A stretch of DNA of 64,000 nucleotides from Streptomyces sp. NBC_00457 (GTDB taxonomy: Bacteria > Actinomycetota > Actinomycetes > Streptomycetales > Streptomycetaceae): positions 5,518,001 to 5,582,000 of the forward strand of contig NZ_CP107905.1 in NCBI RefSeq assembly GCF_036014015.1. The letters run 5' to 3'. Below, piece by piece: positions 30,274-38,858 of the stretch. Each line of letters starts with the position of its first letter. Positions within the stretch are counted from its first letter, which is position 1. The position numbers and the translations under genes were made by a program. The notes under the pieces were generated by a model. The model was not told where the DNA came from. It worked only from the letters and a program-made list of their open reading frames with translations, and did no database searches.

Positions 30274-31740
30274 GTGCCGAACGCCAACGAAGACAACCTC
30301 AGTGCCCTGAGCCAGGTGCAGCACCGCGCGGTGAGTGAACTGCTGCAGATCGCTCCTGTCGCCGACGACCTCGCCCGCCGCTTCCAGAAAGCCGGGTTCT
30401 CACTCGCTCTGGTCGGCGGATCGGTCAGGGACGCGTTGCTCGGCCGGCTCGGCAACGACCTTGACTTCACGACCGATGCCCGCCCCGAGGACGTACTGAA
30501 GATCGTGCGTCCGTGGGCGGACGCCGTGTGGGAGGTCGGGATCGCCTTCGGGACCGTCGGGGTGCAGAAGGACGCTCGCGTCGGAGATTCTGATCGACGC
30601 TTTCAGATCGAGGTGACCACCTACCGGTCCGAGGCGTACGACCGGACCTCACGCAAGCCCGAGGTGTCGTACGGCGACTCCATCGAGGAGGACCTCGTCC
30701 GGCGCGACTTCACGGTGAACGCGATGGCGGTCGCGCTTCCGGAGAAGGAGTTCATCGACCCACACGGTGGACTCGAGGACCTCGCGGAGCGTGTGCTGCG
30801 TACTCCGGGCACACCGGAGGAGTCCTTCTCGGACGATCCGCTGCGGATGATGCGGGCCGCACGCTTCGCCGCGCAGCTCGACTTCGAGGTGGCTCCCGAG
30901 GTCGTCACGGCGATGAACGAGATGGCCGGGCGCATTGAGATCGTCTCGGCCGAGCGGGTCCGGGACGAGCTGAACAAGCTGATCCTTGCCGCGCACCCGC
31001 GCAAGGGGCTGACGCTGCTGGTCGACACCGGACTCGCCGACCATGTACTGCCGGAGCTCCCGGCACTCCGACTGGAGCGCGACGAGCACCACCGGCACAA
31101 GGATGTCTACGACCACACGCTGATCGTTCTGGAACAGGCGATCGCGCTCGAGGACGACGGCCCCGACCTCACCCTCCGCCTCGCCGCGCTGCTGCATGAC
31201 ATCGGCAAGCCCCGCACTCGTCGCTTCGAGAGCGATGGCCGGGTCTCCTTCCACCACCACGAAGTGGTCGGCGCGAAGATGACCAAGAAGCGGATGACGG
31301 CGCTGAAGTACTCCAACGAGCTCGTGAAGGATGTCTCCCGTCTGGTCGAACTCCACCTCCGCTTCCACGGCTACGGCACCGGAGAGTGGACGGATTCCGC
31401 TGTCCGCCGCTACGTCCGTGATGCCGGCCCTCTCCTCGACCGCCTGCACAAGCTGACCCGCTCGGACTGCACGACCCGCAACAAGCGCCGGGCGGCGGCC
31501 CTGGCGCGGGCGTACGACGGACTGGAGGACCGCATCGCTCAACTCCAGGAGCAGGAGGAGCTGGACGCGATCCGCCCCGACCTCGACGGCAACCAGATCA
31601 TGGAGATCCTGGGAGTCGGACCGGGGCCGGTCGTCGGGCGTGCGTACCAGCACATGCTGGAGCTTCGGCTGGAGAACGGGCCGATGGAACATGACGCGGC
31701 GGTGGCGGCACTCAAGGAGTGGTGGGCCGAGCAGGGCTGA
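30274..31740 (+). CDS. pcnA: CCA tRNA nucleotidyltransferase (class II, HD-domain)
   Basis: The 488-residue enzyme adds or repairs the 3'-CCA of tRNAs. The head domain has 'ALVGGSVRDALLGRLGNDLDFTTDA' (about 45-69) with the catalytic DxD. The RNA-binding motif 'EEDLVRRDFTVNAMA' and 'DDPLRMMRAARFAAQLDFEVAP' follow, and the HD motif is 'LRLAALLHDIGKPRT'. GTG start at 30274. It is divergent from the DUF6049-murJ unit, as in mycobacteria. The tRNA-Ile in this window lacks an encoded CCA and would need this enzyme. Some family members are poly(A) polymerases, so annotation varies. Confidence 0.95.
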   Translation: MPNANEDNLSALSQVQHRAVSELLQIAPVADDLARRFQKAGFSLALVGGSVRDALLGRLGNDLDFTTDARPEDVLKIVRPWADAVWEVGIAFGTVGVQKDARVGDSDRRFQIEVTTYRSEAYDRTSRKPEVSYGDSIEEDLVRRDFTVNAMAVALPEKEFIDPHGGLEDLAERVLRTPGTPEESFSDDPLRMMRAARFAAQLDFEVAPEVVTAMNEMAGRIEIVSAERVRDELNKLILAAHPRKGLTLLVDTGLADHVLPELPALRLERDEHHRHKDVYDHTLIVLEQAIALEDDGPDLTLRLAALLHDIGKPRTRRFESDGRVSFHHHEVVGAKMTKKRMTALKYSNELVKDVSRLVELHLRFHGYGTGEWTDSAVRRYVRDAGPLLDRLHKLTRSDCTTRNKRRAAALARAYDGLEDRIAQLQEQEELDAIRPDLDGNQIMEILGVGPGPVVGRAYQHMLELRLENGPMEHDAAVAALKEWWAEQG

Positions 31741-31747
31741 GGTTGTG

Positions 31748-31785
31748 GAACGGGGTCATGTTTCACGTGAAACATGACCCCGTTC
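31748..31785. terminator. 38-bp perfect palindrome with parS at its centre
   Basis: GAACGGGGTCATGTTTCAC is followed immediately by its exact complement. It begins 8 bp after the pcnA stop, between convergent genes. It looks like an intrinsic terminator built around a ParB site. Confidence 0.75.
31760..31773. other. parS site 6
   Basis: Exact GTTTCACGTGAAAC, the central 14 bp of the 38-bp palindrome after pcnA. Confidence 0.94.
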
Positions 31786-31793
31786 AGAACGCA

Positions 31794-31833
31794 CGAGAGG
31801 GGCGATGTTTCACGTGAAACATCGCCCCTCTCG
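31794..31833. terminator. 40-bp perfect palindrome with parS at its centre
   Basis: CGAGAGGGGCGATGTTTCAC is followed by its exact complement. It is the longest perfect palindrome seen in the window, 10 bp before the stop of the convergent membrane protein gene. Confidence 0.75.
31807..31820. other. parS site 7
   Basis: Exact GTTTCACGTGAAAC at the centre of the 40-bp palindrome, 47 bp from parS site 6. Confidence 0.94.
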
Positions 31834-31842
31834 ATGTCTGCC

Positions 31843-32385
31843 CTACTTGGCGTAGTCCTTCAGGCAGAGCAGGAAGTCACTGCCGTCGCCACTCTCGGTG
31901 TACACGTACTGGAAGTCCTTGGCCTTGGCCTCGCACTTGGAGCTGGCCACGGCGTCAGTGGTGTACGAGCCTTCGATCTTGGCCAGCACCACGTACTGGG
32001 CGTCCGCAGAGCCGCACTCGACGACCTCGAGGTCCGGATTGCTGTTGCTGGTGCTGCCGCGGTGCATGCAGTCGCCCACCGCGGCGCTGTTGGCGTCATC
32101 CCGGCTGGCAAGGAAGCCGCCGATGATCACGCCAATGACCACCACGCCGATCACGATGTTCTTGATCGTCTTAAAGCTGAGCTTGCGGCCGGACGGCTGC
32201 GGCGGGACCGACGCGTAGGGCGAGCCGCCCTGCTGCGGGAAGCCCGGCTGCTGGGGGACGCCGGGCTGGCCCGGCTGCTGCGGATAGCCGCCCTGGGGCG
32301 GGTACGGAGCCTGGCCCTGCGGCTGGCCGTAAGGGTTCTGGCCCTGCGCGAACGGGTTCTGGCCCTGGGGCGGCGGAGTTGTCAC
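31843..32385 (-). CDS. Single-pass membrane protein with Pro/Gln/Gly-rich tail (LppU-like)
   Basis: About 180 residues from the GTG at 32385 (VTTPPPQGQNPFAQG), which has AGGGGG upstream; the open frame extends 52 codons further without support. The N-terminal ~80 residues repeat P/Q/G/Y motifs. One membrane helix follows ('TIKNIVIGVVVIGVIIGGFL'). The ~85-residue outer domain has four cysteines (DCM, VEC, SKC, LLC) suited to two disulfides. Similar proteins are annotated LppU in Streptomyces. The function is unknown. Confidence 0.75.
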   Translation of the reverse strand: MTTPPPQGQNPFAQGQNPYGQPQGQAPYPPQGGYPQQPGQPGVPQQPGFPQQGGSPYASVPPQPSGRKLSFKTIKNIVIGVVVIGVIIGGFLASRDDANSAAVGDCMHRGSTSNSNPDLEVVECGSADAQYVVLAKIEGSYTTDAVASSKCEAKAKDFQYVYTESGDGSDFLLCLKDYAK

Positions 32386-32506
32386 TGGGGTCCCCCTGAA
32401 AAGGATGCGTGACGCGGACATGGCGTCGAAATAAGACGCACGTAAGCTATCGGCCTCCACTGACAACTCCGTATCCGACAGGGACTCTGTGGCACTGATG
32501 TGACAC

Positions 32507-33769
32507 TTACTGGCGTCCAAAGCGGGCCATAGTGGCGGCAACTGCCCCGTAGATAACGGCCACCGTGACCACCAGCGCCGCCGACCGGCCGTCCGGCGGC
32601 AGCATCACGGCGGCCACCGCGGCGGCGCCGACGAAGGCGGCGTTGAACAGGACGTCGTACACGGAGAAGACGCGACCGCGGAAGCCGTCGTCGACCGAGG
32701 ACTGCACGATCGTGTCCGTGGCGATCTTCGCCCCCTGCGTGCTGAGGCCCAGGACGAATGCCGCGACCAGCATGGGAGCCGCGGCGAAGGGCAGGCCGAG
32801 GGCGAGTTCCAGCACCGCGGCCGCCGCGGCACACACGACGATCCAGCGGCCGGGGCCGAGTCGTCCCGCCGCCCAGGGCGTCAGGACCGCCGCCGCGAAG
32901 AAGCCGGCACCGGAAATGCCCAACGCCAGTCCCAGCAGGGCGAGTCCGTCCTCCGAGGTGGACGTGAAGGCGTACCGGCAGAGCATCAGCAGCATGACCG
33001 TCAGGGCGCCGTAGCAGAACCGCATCATCGTCATCGCGCACAGTGCCCACGTCGCCTGCCGGCGCTGCGGCGCGGCGAGATGACGTACACCTGCCGCCAG
33101 GTCGCGTGCGGTGCCGGACAGTGCGGTGGTGAGACGGGGCTGGACCAGCTCCCGGTCGGGACCCAGCAGGTCGCGGGCCATGCTCAGCGAAGCCAGCCCG
33201 GCGCACAGATACAGCACGGCGCCCAGCAGCACCACGGCCGCGTCGGAGTCGGCGCCCAGCAGTCGTACGAGAAAGGCGAGGCCGCCGCCGGCGGTCGCGG
33301 CGAGCGTTCCGGCGGTCGGGGACAGGGAGTTGGCGATCACCAGCCGGTCGGCGTCGACAAGGCGCGGCAGCGCGGCGGACAGGCCCGACAGGACGAAGCG
33401 GTTGACGGCGGTGACGCACAGGGCGGAGACGTAGAACAGCCAGTCCGGGACGTCGCTGACGATCAGGGCGGCCGTCGCCGTCGCCAACAGGGCGCGCAGC
33501 AGGCTGCAGTACAGGAGGACCTGACGGCGGCGCCAGCGGTCCAGCAGGACGCCGGCGAAGGGGCCGACCAGGGAGTACGGCAGGAGCAGGACCGCCATCG
33601 CGGAGGCGATCGCGGCGGCCGACGTCTGTTTCTCCGGCGAGAAGACGACGTAGGAAGCGAGTGCGACCTGGTAGACGCCGTCGGCCCCCTGGGACAGCAG
33701 GCGTACGGCGAGCAGGCGCCGGAAGCCCTGGAAGCGCAGGAGGACGCGCAGGTCACGGACGACGGCCAT
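32507..33769 (-). CDS. MFS transporter
   Basis: The ~420-residue, 12-segment Major Facilitator protein carries 'GPFAGVLLDRWRRRQVLLYCSLLRALLA' as the motif-A-like loop between segments 2 and 3. 'DDGFRGRVFSVYDVLFNAAFVGAAAVAAVM' lies in the second half, typical of the MFS exporter group related to macrolide/enterobactin efflux. I chose the ATG at 33769 (MAVVRDLRVLLRF) with GAGG upstream; a GTG five codons earlier is possible. The substrate is unknown. It lies downstream of ino1 on the same strand, separated by a terminator. Confidence 0.85.
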   Translation of the reverse strand: MAVVRDLRVLLRFQGFRRLLAVRLLSQGADGVYQVALASYVVFSPEKQTSAAAIASAMAVLLLPYSLVGPFAGVLLDRWRRRQVLLYCSLLRALLATATAALIVSDVPDWLFYVSALCVTAVNRFVLSGLSAALPRLVDADRLVIANSLSPTAGTLAATAGGGLAFLVRLLGADSDAAVVLLGAVLYLCAGLASLSMARDLLGPDRELVQPRLTTALSGTARDLAAGVRHLAAPQRRQATWALCAMTMMRFCYGALTVMLLMLCRYAFTSTSEDGLALLGLALGISGAGFFAAAVLTPWAAGRLGPGRWIVVCAAAAAVLELALGLPFAAAPMLVAAFVLGLSTQGAKIATDTIVQSSVDDGFRGRVFSVYDVLFNAAFVGAAAVAAVMLPPDGRSAALVVTVAVIYGAVAATMARFGRQ

Positions 33770-33791
33770 GGGGCACAGCCTCACATACGGG

Positions 33792-33825
33792 GAGGGTCCC
33801 CGGGCGGAATGCCTCGGGGACCCTC
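33792..33825 (-). terminator. Terminator of ino1
   Basis: GAGGGTCCCCG (33792-33802) pairs with CGGGGACCCTC (33815-33825). It starts 24 bp after the ino1 stop and ends the ino1 (possibly padR-ino1) transcript. Confidence 0.75.
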
Positions 33826-33848
33826 ACCATCGGGCTGGACCTGGGTCT

Positions 33849-34931
33849 TTAGCGCTCGACCTCACCCTGGATGAACTTCTCGACGTTCTCGCGGGCCTCG
33901 TCGTCGTAGTACTGGACCGGCGGGGACTTCATGAAGTAGCTCGACGCCGACAGGATCGGGCCGCCGATGCCGCGGTCCTTGGCGATCTTCGCGGCGCGCA
34001 GGGCGTCGATGATGACGCCGGCGGAGTTCGGGGAGTCCCAGACCTCGAGCTTGTACTCCAGGTTCAGCGGGACGTCACCGAAGGCGCGGCCCTCGAGTCG
34101 GACGTACGCCCACTTGCGGTCGTCCAGCCAGGCCACGTAGTCGGACGGGCCGATGTGGACGTTGTCCGCGCCCATGTCGCGGTCGCGGATCTGGGAGGTG
34201 ACGGCCTGCGTCTTGGAGATCTTCTTCGACTCGAGGCGGTCGCGCTCGAGCATGTTCTTGAAGTCCATGTTGCCGCCGACGTTCAGCTGCATCGTGCGGT
34301 CGAGGACGACGCCGCGGTCCTCGAACAGCTTCGCCATGACGCGGTGCGTGATGGTGGCGCCGACCTGCGACTTGATGTCGTCGCCGACGATCGGCACGCC
34401 CGCCTCGGTGAACTTGTCCGCCCATTCCTTGGTGCCGGCGATGAAGACCGGGAGGGCGTTGACGAAGGCCACCCTGGCGTCGATGGCGCACTGGGCGTAG
34501 AACTTCGCCGCGTCCTCGGAACCGACGGGCAGGTAGCAGACGAGGACGTCGACCTGCTTGTCCTTGAGGATCTGGACGACGTCGACCGGGGTCTCGGCGG
34601 ACTCCTCGATGGTCTCGCGGTAGTACTTGCCGAGGCCGTCGAGGGTGTGGCCGCGCTGGACGGTCACACCGGTGTTCGGCACGTCGCAGATCTTGATGGT
34701 GTTGTTCTCGGAGGCGCCGATGGCGTCCGCGAGGTCGAGGCCGACCTTCTTGGCATCGACATCGAACGCGGCGACGAACTCCACGTCACGGACGTGGTAC
34801 TCGCCGAACTGCACGTGCATGAGGCCGGGCACCTTCGACGCCGGATCGGCGTCCTTGTAGTACTCGACTCCCTGCACCAGCGACGCGGCGCAGTTGCCCA
34901 CGCCGACGACGGCTACGCGAACCGAACCCAT
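33849..34931 (-). CDS. ino1: Inositol-3-phosphate synthase (actinobacterial Ino1 type)
   Basis: The 360-residue NAD-dependent isomerase cyclises glucose 6-phosphate to inositol 3-phosphate, the precursor of mycothiol and phosphatidylinositol. The N-terminal Rossmann motif [16 protein letters not shown] and the core '[26 protein letters not shown]', '[28 protein letters not shown]' and '[43 protein letters not shown]' are diagnostic. The ATG at 34931 has GGGAG upstream. It lies 44 bp after a PadR regulator gene, suggesting co-transcription and PadR control. Confidence 0.95.
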   Translation of the reverse strand: MGSVRVAVVGVGNCAASLVQGVEYYKDADPASKVPGLMHVQFGEYHVRDVEFVAAFDVDAKKVGLDLADAIGASENNTIKICDVPNTGVTVQRGHTLDGLGKYYRETIEESAETPVDVVQILKDKQVDVLVCYLPVGSEDAAKFYAQCAIDARVAFVNALPVFIAGTKEWADKFTEAGVPIVGDDIKSQVGATITHRVMAKLFEDRGVVLDRTMQLNVGGNMDFKNMLERDRLESKKISKTQAVTSQIRDRDMGADNVHIGPSDYVAWLDDRKWAYVRLEGRAFGDVPLNLEYKLEVWDSPNSAGVIIDALRAAKIAKDRGIGGPILSASSYFMKSPPVQYYDDEARENVEKFIQGEVER

Positions 34932-34975
34932 TCCGGTTGCTCCCTGTGTGTACGAGTGAGGCCCTGGCAGGGGTC

Positions 34976-35656
34976 TCACGTGGTGGTGTCGCCGGGCGTA
35001 TCCGGCCCGGGGGCGTCCCCGGGCCGGGGCAGGACGCCCGGCGCTCCCTCTGTGGTGTCGCGAGCGGCTTCTCCGTGGGCGGGACCCTTCAGGTCCCGGC
35101 CCGCCCGCTCACTTTCAATGAGCTCGTTCAGCCAGCGCACTTCGCGCTCCACGGACTCCATCCCGTGGCGCTGGAGCTCGAGCGTGTAGTCGTCGAGGCG
35201 CTCCCGGGTGCGCGCCAGAGAGGCGCGCATCTTCTCCAGGCGCTCCTCCAGCCGGCTGCGTCGCCCCTCGAGTACGCGCATGCGTACGTCGCGCGACGTC
35301 TGCCCGAAGAAGGCGAAGCGAGCGGCGAAGTGCTCGTCCTCGTACACATCGGGCCCGGTCTGCGAGAGCAGTTCCTCGAAGTGCTCCTTACCTTCCGCCG
35401 TCAGCCGGTAGACGATCTTGGCGCGGCGGCCGGTGAGGGGCGCGGCGAGGGCGTCCTCGGTGGTGTTCCCCGGCTCTTCGATCAACCAGCCGTTGGCGAC
35501 CAGCGTCTTGAGGCAGGGATAGAGCGTCCCGTAGCTGAACGCACGGAACACACCCAGTGACGTGTTGAGTCGTTTGCGCAGCTCGTATCCGTGCATCGGG
35601 GATTCGCGAAGCAGGCCGAGTACGGCGAACTCGAGGATCCCGGAACGCCGGCTCAT
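34976..35656 (-). CDS. PadR family transcriptional regulator
   Basis: About 226 residues from ATG 35656 ([31 protein letters not shown]) with GAGGAGG upstream. It has an N-terminal PadR winged helix (1-~90, including '[19 protein letters not shown]') and a C-terminal coiled-coil region (about 115-195, '[34 protein letters not shown]') for dimerisation. A Pro/Gly-rich tail ends the protein. A perfect 19-bp inverted repeat 63 bp upstream is the probable own operator. Its ligand is unknown; ino1 downstream is the obvious candidate target. Confidence 0.88.
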   Translation of the reverse strand: MSRRSGILEFAVLGLLRESPMHGYELRKRLNTSLGVFRAFSYGTLYPCLKTLVANGWLIEEPGNTTEDALAAPLTGRRAKIVYRLTAEGKEHFEELLSQTGPDVYEDEHFAARFAFFGQTSRDVRMRVLEGRRSRLEERLEKMRASLARTRERLDDYTLELQRHGMESVEREVRWLNELIESERAGRDLKGPAHGEAARDTTEGAPGVLPRPGDAPGPDTPGDTTT

Positions 35657-36040
35657 CGTCGCCTCCTCTCTGCCGCGGCCCGTGCGACGGGCGCCCTGAC
35701 GGTCCTTATGCCGAGCTGATGTATCGACTCGATACATCCAGACGATAGAACGGCCTTCCGGATGGGACAAGAGGGAGGACGGTGAACGGGATCACATCAC
35801 CGATTCGTAGGAAGTAAGTTGCCGGTTTTGGGGTGAACTTCGGCGCTAGGTGGGTTTTGACGGTGCGTAGTCTGTGCGGCATGCAGACCACCGGGAACCG
35901 AGTGACGTCTGGGGGCGTCCTCGTCCCCGGTGCAGTACGGGTGAATGCAGGACCGACCACATCCGTACTTCGGGGGGACCGGAAACCTGCCGCCGTTTCC
36001 AGGCGCGCCACGGTGCGCCTGCCCTAGGAGTAGTCGTTCG
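35657..36040. promoter_or_regulatory. Divergent padR / PBP gene regulatory region
   Basis: This 384-bp gap contains the PadR-type inverted repeat (listed separately) on the padR side. On the other side is a TTGACG (35857-35862) without a convincing -10 partner. Nothing else was recognised. Confidence 0.5.
35719..35737. promoter_or_regulatory. Perfect inverted repeat, probable PadR operator
   Basis: ATGTATCGA-C-TCGATACAT is a perfect 19-bp palindrome with the ATGT...ACAT ends usual for PadR sites. It lies 63 bp before padR and about 300 bp before the divergent PBP gene. Confidence 0.65.
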
Positions 36041-38728
36041 ATGAGCGAGCACCGTCGCAAACCGCCGCAGCCGCAGGGAGGCGGACGTGCCGCGGCCCGA
36101 CGCGGCCAGTCCAGCTTGCCCACCGGCCGCCGCGCGGCACCGCGGGGCGTAACCGGGTCTCCTTCCGACTCGTACGGGTCGGGTTCCGGGTCGGGAGCAG
36201 AGGAGCGGCCGTACGGCGGCCGCGCCGAGGCCCGGCGTGCGGCCCAGAGAAGCACAGGCGGCCGCCGCAGAGCGGCCGACCCCGGCCGGGGCGGCCGAGG
36301 CGCCCTCCCCGGCGGTCCGAACGGTCCTGGACGAGGAAGAGGGCGACCGGCTCCTCCTGGCCGGAAGAGGCTCGTCGACTACCCCCGGGCCGGTAAGTAC
36401 GGGTGGCGCCGCTGGGTGCCCTCCTGGAAGCTCGTCTCCGGCCTGTGCATCGGCTTCTTCGGCAGCCTGGTGGCCGTGGCGGGCATCGGCTACGCGATGG
36501 TGGGCGTCCCCGACATCCAGAAGACCGCCGAGGCGCAGAACAACGTCTTCTACTGGGCCGACGGCAGCGAGATGGTCTCCACGGGTGGCGAGACGAACCG
36601 CCAGATCGTCAACCTCTCGCAGATCCCCAAGGCGATGCAGTACGCGGTCATCTCCCAGGAGAACAAGACCTTCTACTCCGACAACGGCATCGACCTGAAG
36701 GGCATCGGCCGGGCCGTGTTCAACATGGCCAGGGGCGGCGAGACGCAGGGTGGATCCACGATCACCCAGCAGTACGTCAAGAACGCGATGCTCAACGACC
36801 AGTCGCAGACCGTCTCCCGGAAGTTCCAGGAGATCTTCGTCTCGATCAAGGTGGGAGCGAAGCTCTCCAAGGACGAGATCATGGCCGGCTACCTGAACTC
36901 CGGCTACTACGGCCGCGGGGCCTACGGCATCCAGGCGGCCGCACGCGCGTACTTCAACAAGGACGCCTTCGACCTGAACGAAGGCGAGTGTGCCTTCCTG
37001 GCAGCGACGCTCAAGGGCGCCACGTACTACGACCCGGCGGGTTCGCCCTCCATCGACCCGGTCGGGGCCAGTGCCGAGGCGAACAAGCGGCGCGCAAAGA
37101 TCCAGATGCAGGACACCTTGGACAAGATGGTCGAGTACGACCATCTGGATGCCGCGACGCGGGCCAAGTACACCGAGCTTCCCAAGACCCAGAGTCCGCG
37201 TTCGAACGCCGCGCTGAGCGGCCAGGTGGGCTATCTCGTCGACCTGGCCAAGGCGTATCTGGTCAACAACACGAAGATCACTGAGGACGACCTGCAGAAG
37301 GGCGGCTACTCGATCTACACGACCTTCGACAAGAGGAAGGTCAAGGAGCTCGAGGACTCGGTCAAGAAGGTCCAGAAGGCCAACATCGACCCCAAGAAGC
37401 GCCCGAAGACGGACACTCACGTCCAGTTCGGCGGTGCCTCCATCAGCCCGAAGACCGGCGCGATCAAGGCCATCTACGGCGGTGAGGACGCGACCAAGCA
37501 CTTCACCAACAACGCCGACGTCACCGGCGCCCAGGTCGGTTCGACGTTCAAGCCGTTCGTGCTTGCGGCAGCGATGACGTGGGGTGTACGGGATCCGGAT
37601 CTGGGTCCGACCCAGGCGCAGGACGAGCGGACCCAGGTGTCCCCGAAGAGCCTGTTCAGCGGCAAGAACAAGCTGAAGATCGAGGATTACACCGGAGAGG
37701 TCTGGAAGAACGAGAAGGGCAAGGAGTGGCTGCAGGTCAATGACGGCGACGAGTCGTACGGCACTCCGCCCGACTACCAGATCGATCTCCGTGAGGCGAT
37801 GCGGGAGTCGGTGAACTCCGCTTTTGTGCAGCTCGGCATGGACGTCGGCCTGGACAAGGTGAAGGAGGCCTCCATGAACGCGGGCCTCAAGGAGGACAGC
37901 CTGGCCGGCACCAACTACCCGACGTTCTCCATCGGTACCTCCGACCCCAGTGCGATCCGTATGGCGGGTGCGTACGCCACGTTCGCGGCCAGCGGCAAGC
38001 AGCGTGAACCGTTCTCCGTGGAGAAGGTGACGAGCAAGGACGGCACGATCTTCACGCACGAGACGAAGACCGAGGAGGCGTTCACCGAGGACGTCGCCGA
38101 CAACGTCACCGACGTCCTGAAGACGGTCGTCGATGGCGGAACGGGTACCAAGGCTCAGCTGACCGGGCGCGATGTGGCCGGCAAGACCGGTACCACCGAC
38201 GGCAACAAGTCCGCCTGGTTCGTCGGCTACACACCGCAGCTGTCCACGTCGATCACCATGTTCCGGTACGACGACGATGAGTCCAAGAAGAACCGCACGT
38301 TCCTGGAGATGTACGGCACAGGTGACCAGGAGTCGATCCACGGTGCCTCGTTCCCGGCCGAGATCTGGCACGACTACATGGAAGCGGCGCTGAAGGGGGA
38401 GCCTGCGATCGACTTCCCGACGCCCAAGCCCATCGGCAAGGTCATCAACGAGCCGACGCCGACCCCCACTCCCACCATCACGGAAACGCAGGAGGAGAGC
38501 CCGACGCCGACTCCGACGCCCAGTCAGCCCTTGCCGTCGCCCACGCCCACGGAGAGCGAGACCTGTGGCTTCTTCGGCTGTGAGGACGGCGGCACCGAGA
38601 CGGGCGGTGCGAACAACGGAGGCGTGGATGGTGGTGTGACGGCCTCACCGACGCCCACAGATACGGGCGACGAGGGCGGAAACAACGGCAATGGCAACGG
38701 GGGCTTTCTCGGAGGCTCAACGGGTTAG
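36041..38728 (+). CDS. Class A penicillin-binding protein (transglycosylase/transpeptidase)
   Basis: The ~895-residue peptidoglycan polymerase starts at ATG 36041 with AGGAG upstream. A Gly/Arg-rich cytoplasmic head (~1-125) precedes one membrane helix ('LVSGLCIGFFGSLVAVAGIGYAMVGV'). The GT51 domain has 'ISQENKTFYSDNG', 'GGSTITQQYVKNAML' and 'RGAYGIQAAARAYF'. The transpeptidase domain has SxxK STFK in 'VGSTFKPFVLA', SVN in 'ESVNSAFVQLG' and KTG in 'GKTGTTDGNKSAW'. The C-terminal tail is repeated PT with a short CGFFGC element and Gly/Asn-rich end. The first gene of a wall-related block. Confidence 0.95.
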   Translation: MSEHRRKPPQPQGGGRAAARRGQSSLPTGRRAAPRGVTGSPSDSYGSGSGSGAEERPYGGRAEARRAAQRSTGGRRRAADPGRGGRGALPGGPNGPGRGRGRPAPPGRKRLVDYPRAGKYGWRRWVPSWKLVSGLCIGFFGSLVAVAGIGYAMVGVPDIQKTAEAQNNVFYWADGSEMVSTGGETNRQIVNLSQIPKAMQYAVISQENKTFYSDNGIDLKGIGRAVFNMARGGETQGGSTITQQYVKNAMLNDQSQTVSRKFQEIFVSIKVGAKLSKDEIMAGYLNSGYYGRGAYGIQAAARAYFNKDAFDLNEGECAFLAATLKGATYYDPAGSPSIDPVGASAEANKRRAKIQMQDTLDKMVEYDHLDAATRAKYTELPKTQSPRSNAALSGQVGYLVDLAKAYLVNNTKITEDDLQKGGYSIYTTFDKRKVKELEDSVKKVQKANIDPKKRPKTDTHVQFGGASISPKTGAIKAIYGGEDATKHFTNNADVTGAQVGSTFKPFVLAAAMTWGVRDPDLGPTQAQDERTQVSPKSLFSGKNKLKIEDYTGEVWKNEKGKEWLQVNDGDESYGTPPDYQIDLREAMRESVNSAFVQLGMDVGLDKVKEASMNAGLKEDSLAGTNYPTFSIGTSDPSAIRMAGAYATFAASGKQREPFSVEKVTSKDGTIFTHETKTEEAFTEDVADNVTDVLKTVVDGGTGTKAQLTGRDVAGKTGTTDGNKSAWFVGYTPQLSTSITMFRYDDDESKKNRTFLEMYGTGDQESIHGASFPAEIWHDYMEAALKGEPAIDFPTPKPIGKVINEPTPTPTPTITETQEESPTPTPTPSQPLPSPTPTESETCGFFGCEDGGTETGGANNGGVDGGVTASPTPTDTGDEGGNNGNGNGGFLGGSTG

Positions 38729-38751
38729 CCACCGGATCGTCCGGTGTGACT

Positions 38752-38765
38752 GTTTCACGTGAAAC
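38752..38765. other. parS site 8
   Basis: Exact GTTTCACGTGAAAC 24 bp after the PBP stop. Confidence 0.94.
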
Positions 38766-38773
38766 ACCCGGAT

Positions 38774-38787
38774 GTTTCACGTGAAAC
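38774..38787. other. parS site 9
   Basis: Exact GTTTCACGTGAAAC only 22 bp (start to start, two helical turns) from site 8 and abutting the terminator hairpin that follows. Confidence 0.94.
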
Positions 38788-38822
38788 GAGGGCCGCCGCA
38801 CCCACGAGGTGCGGCGGCCCTC
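38788..38822 (+). terminator. Terminator after the PBP gene
   Basis: GAGGGCCGCCGCACC (38788-38802) pairs exactly with 38808-38822 across a 5-nt loop. It starts at the base after parS site 9. Confidence 0.8.
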
Positions 38823-38858
38823 GGCGTATTCCTAGGTCGGTACGGCAGGATGTGCCCT

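Noticed and set aside
31748..31833. Long palindromes considered as insertion-sequence ends
   Set aside because: No transposase, no target duplication, and the centres are exact parS sites.
35846..38371. An 841-codon minus-strand frame across the class A PBP gene
   Set aside because: Antisense shadow of the PBP gene; composition is arginine/valine/leucine noise without motifs.
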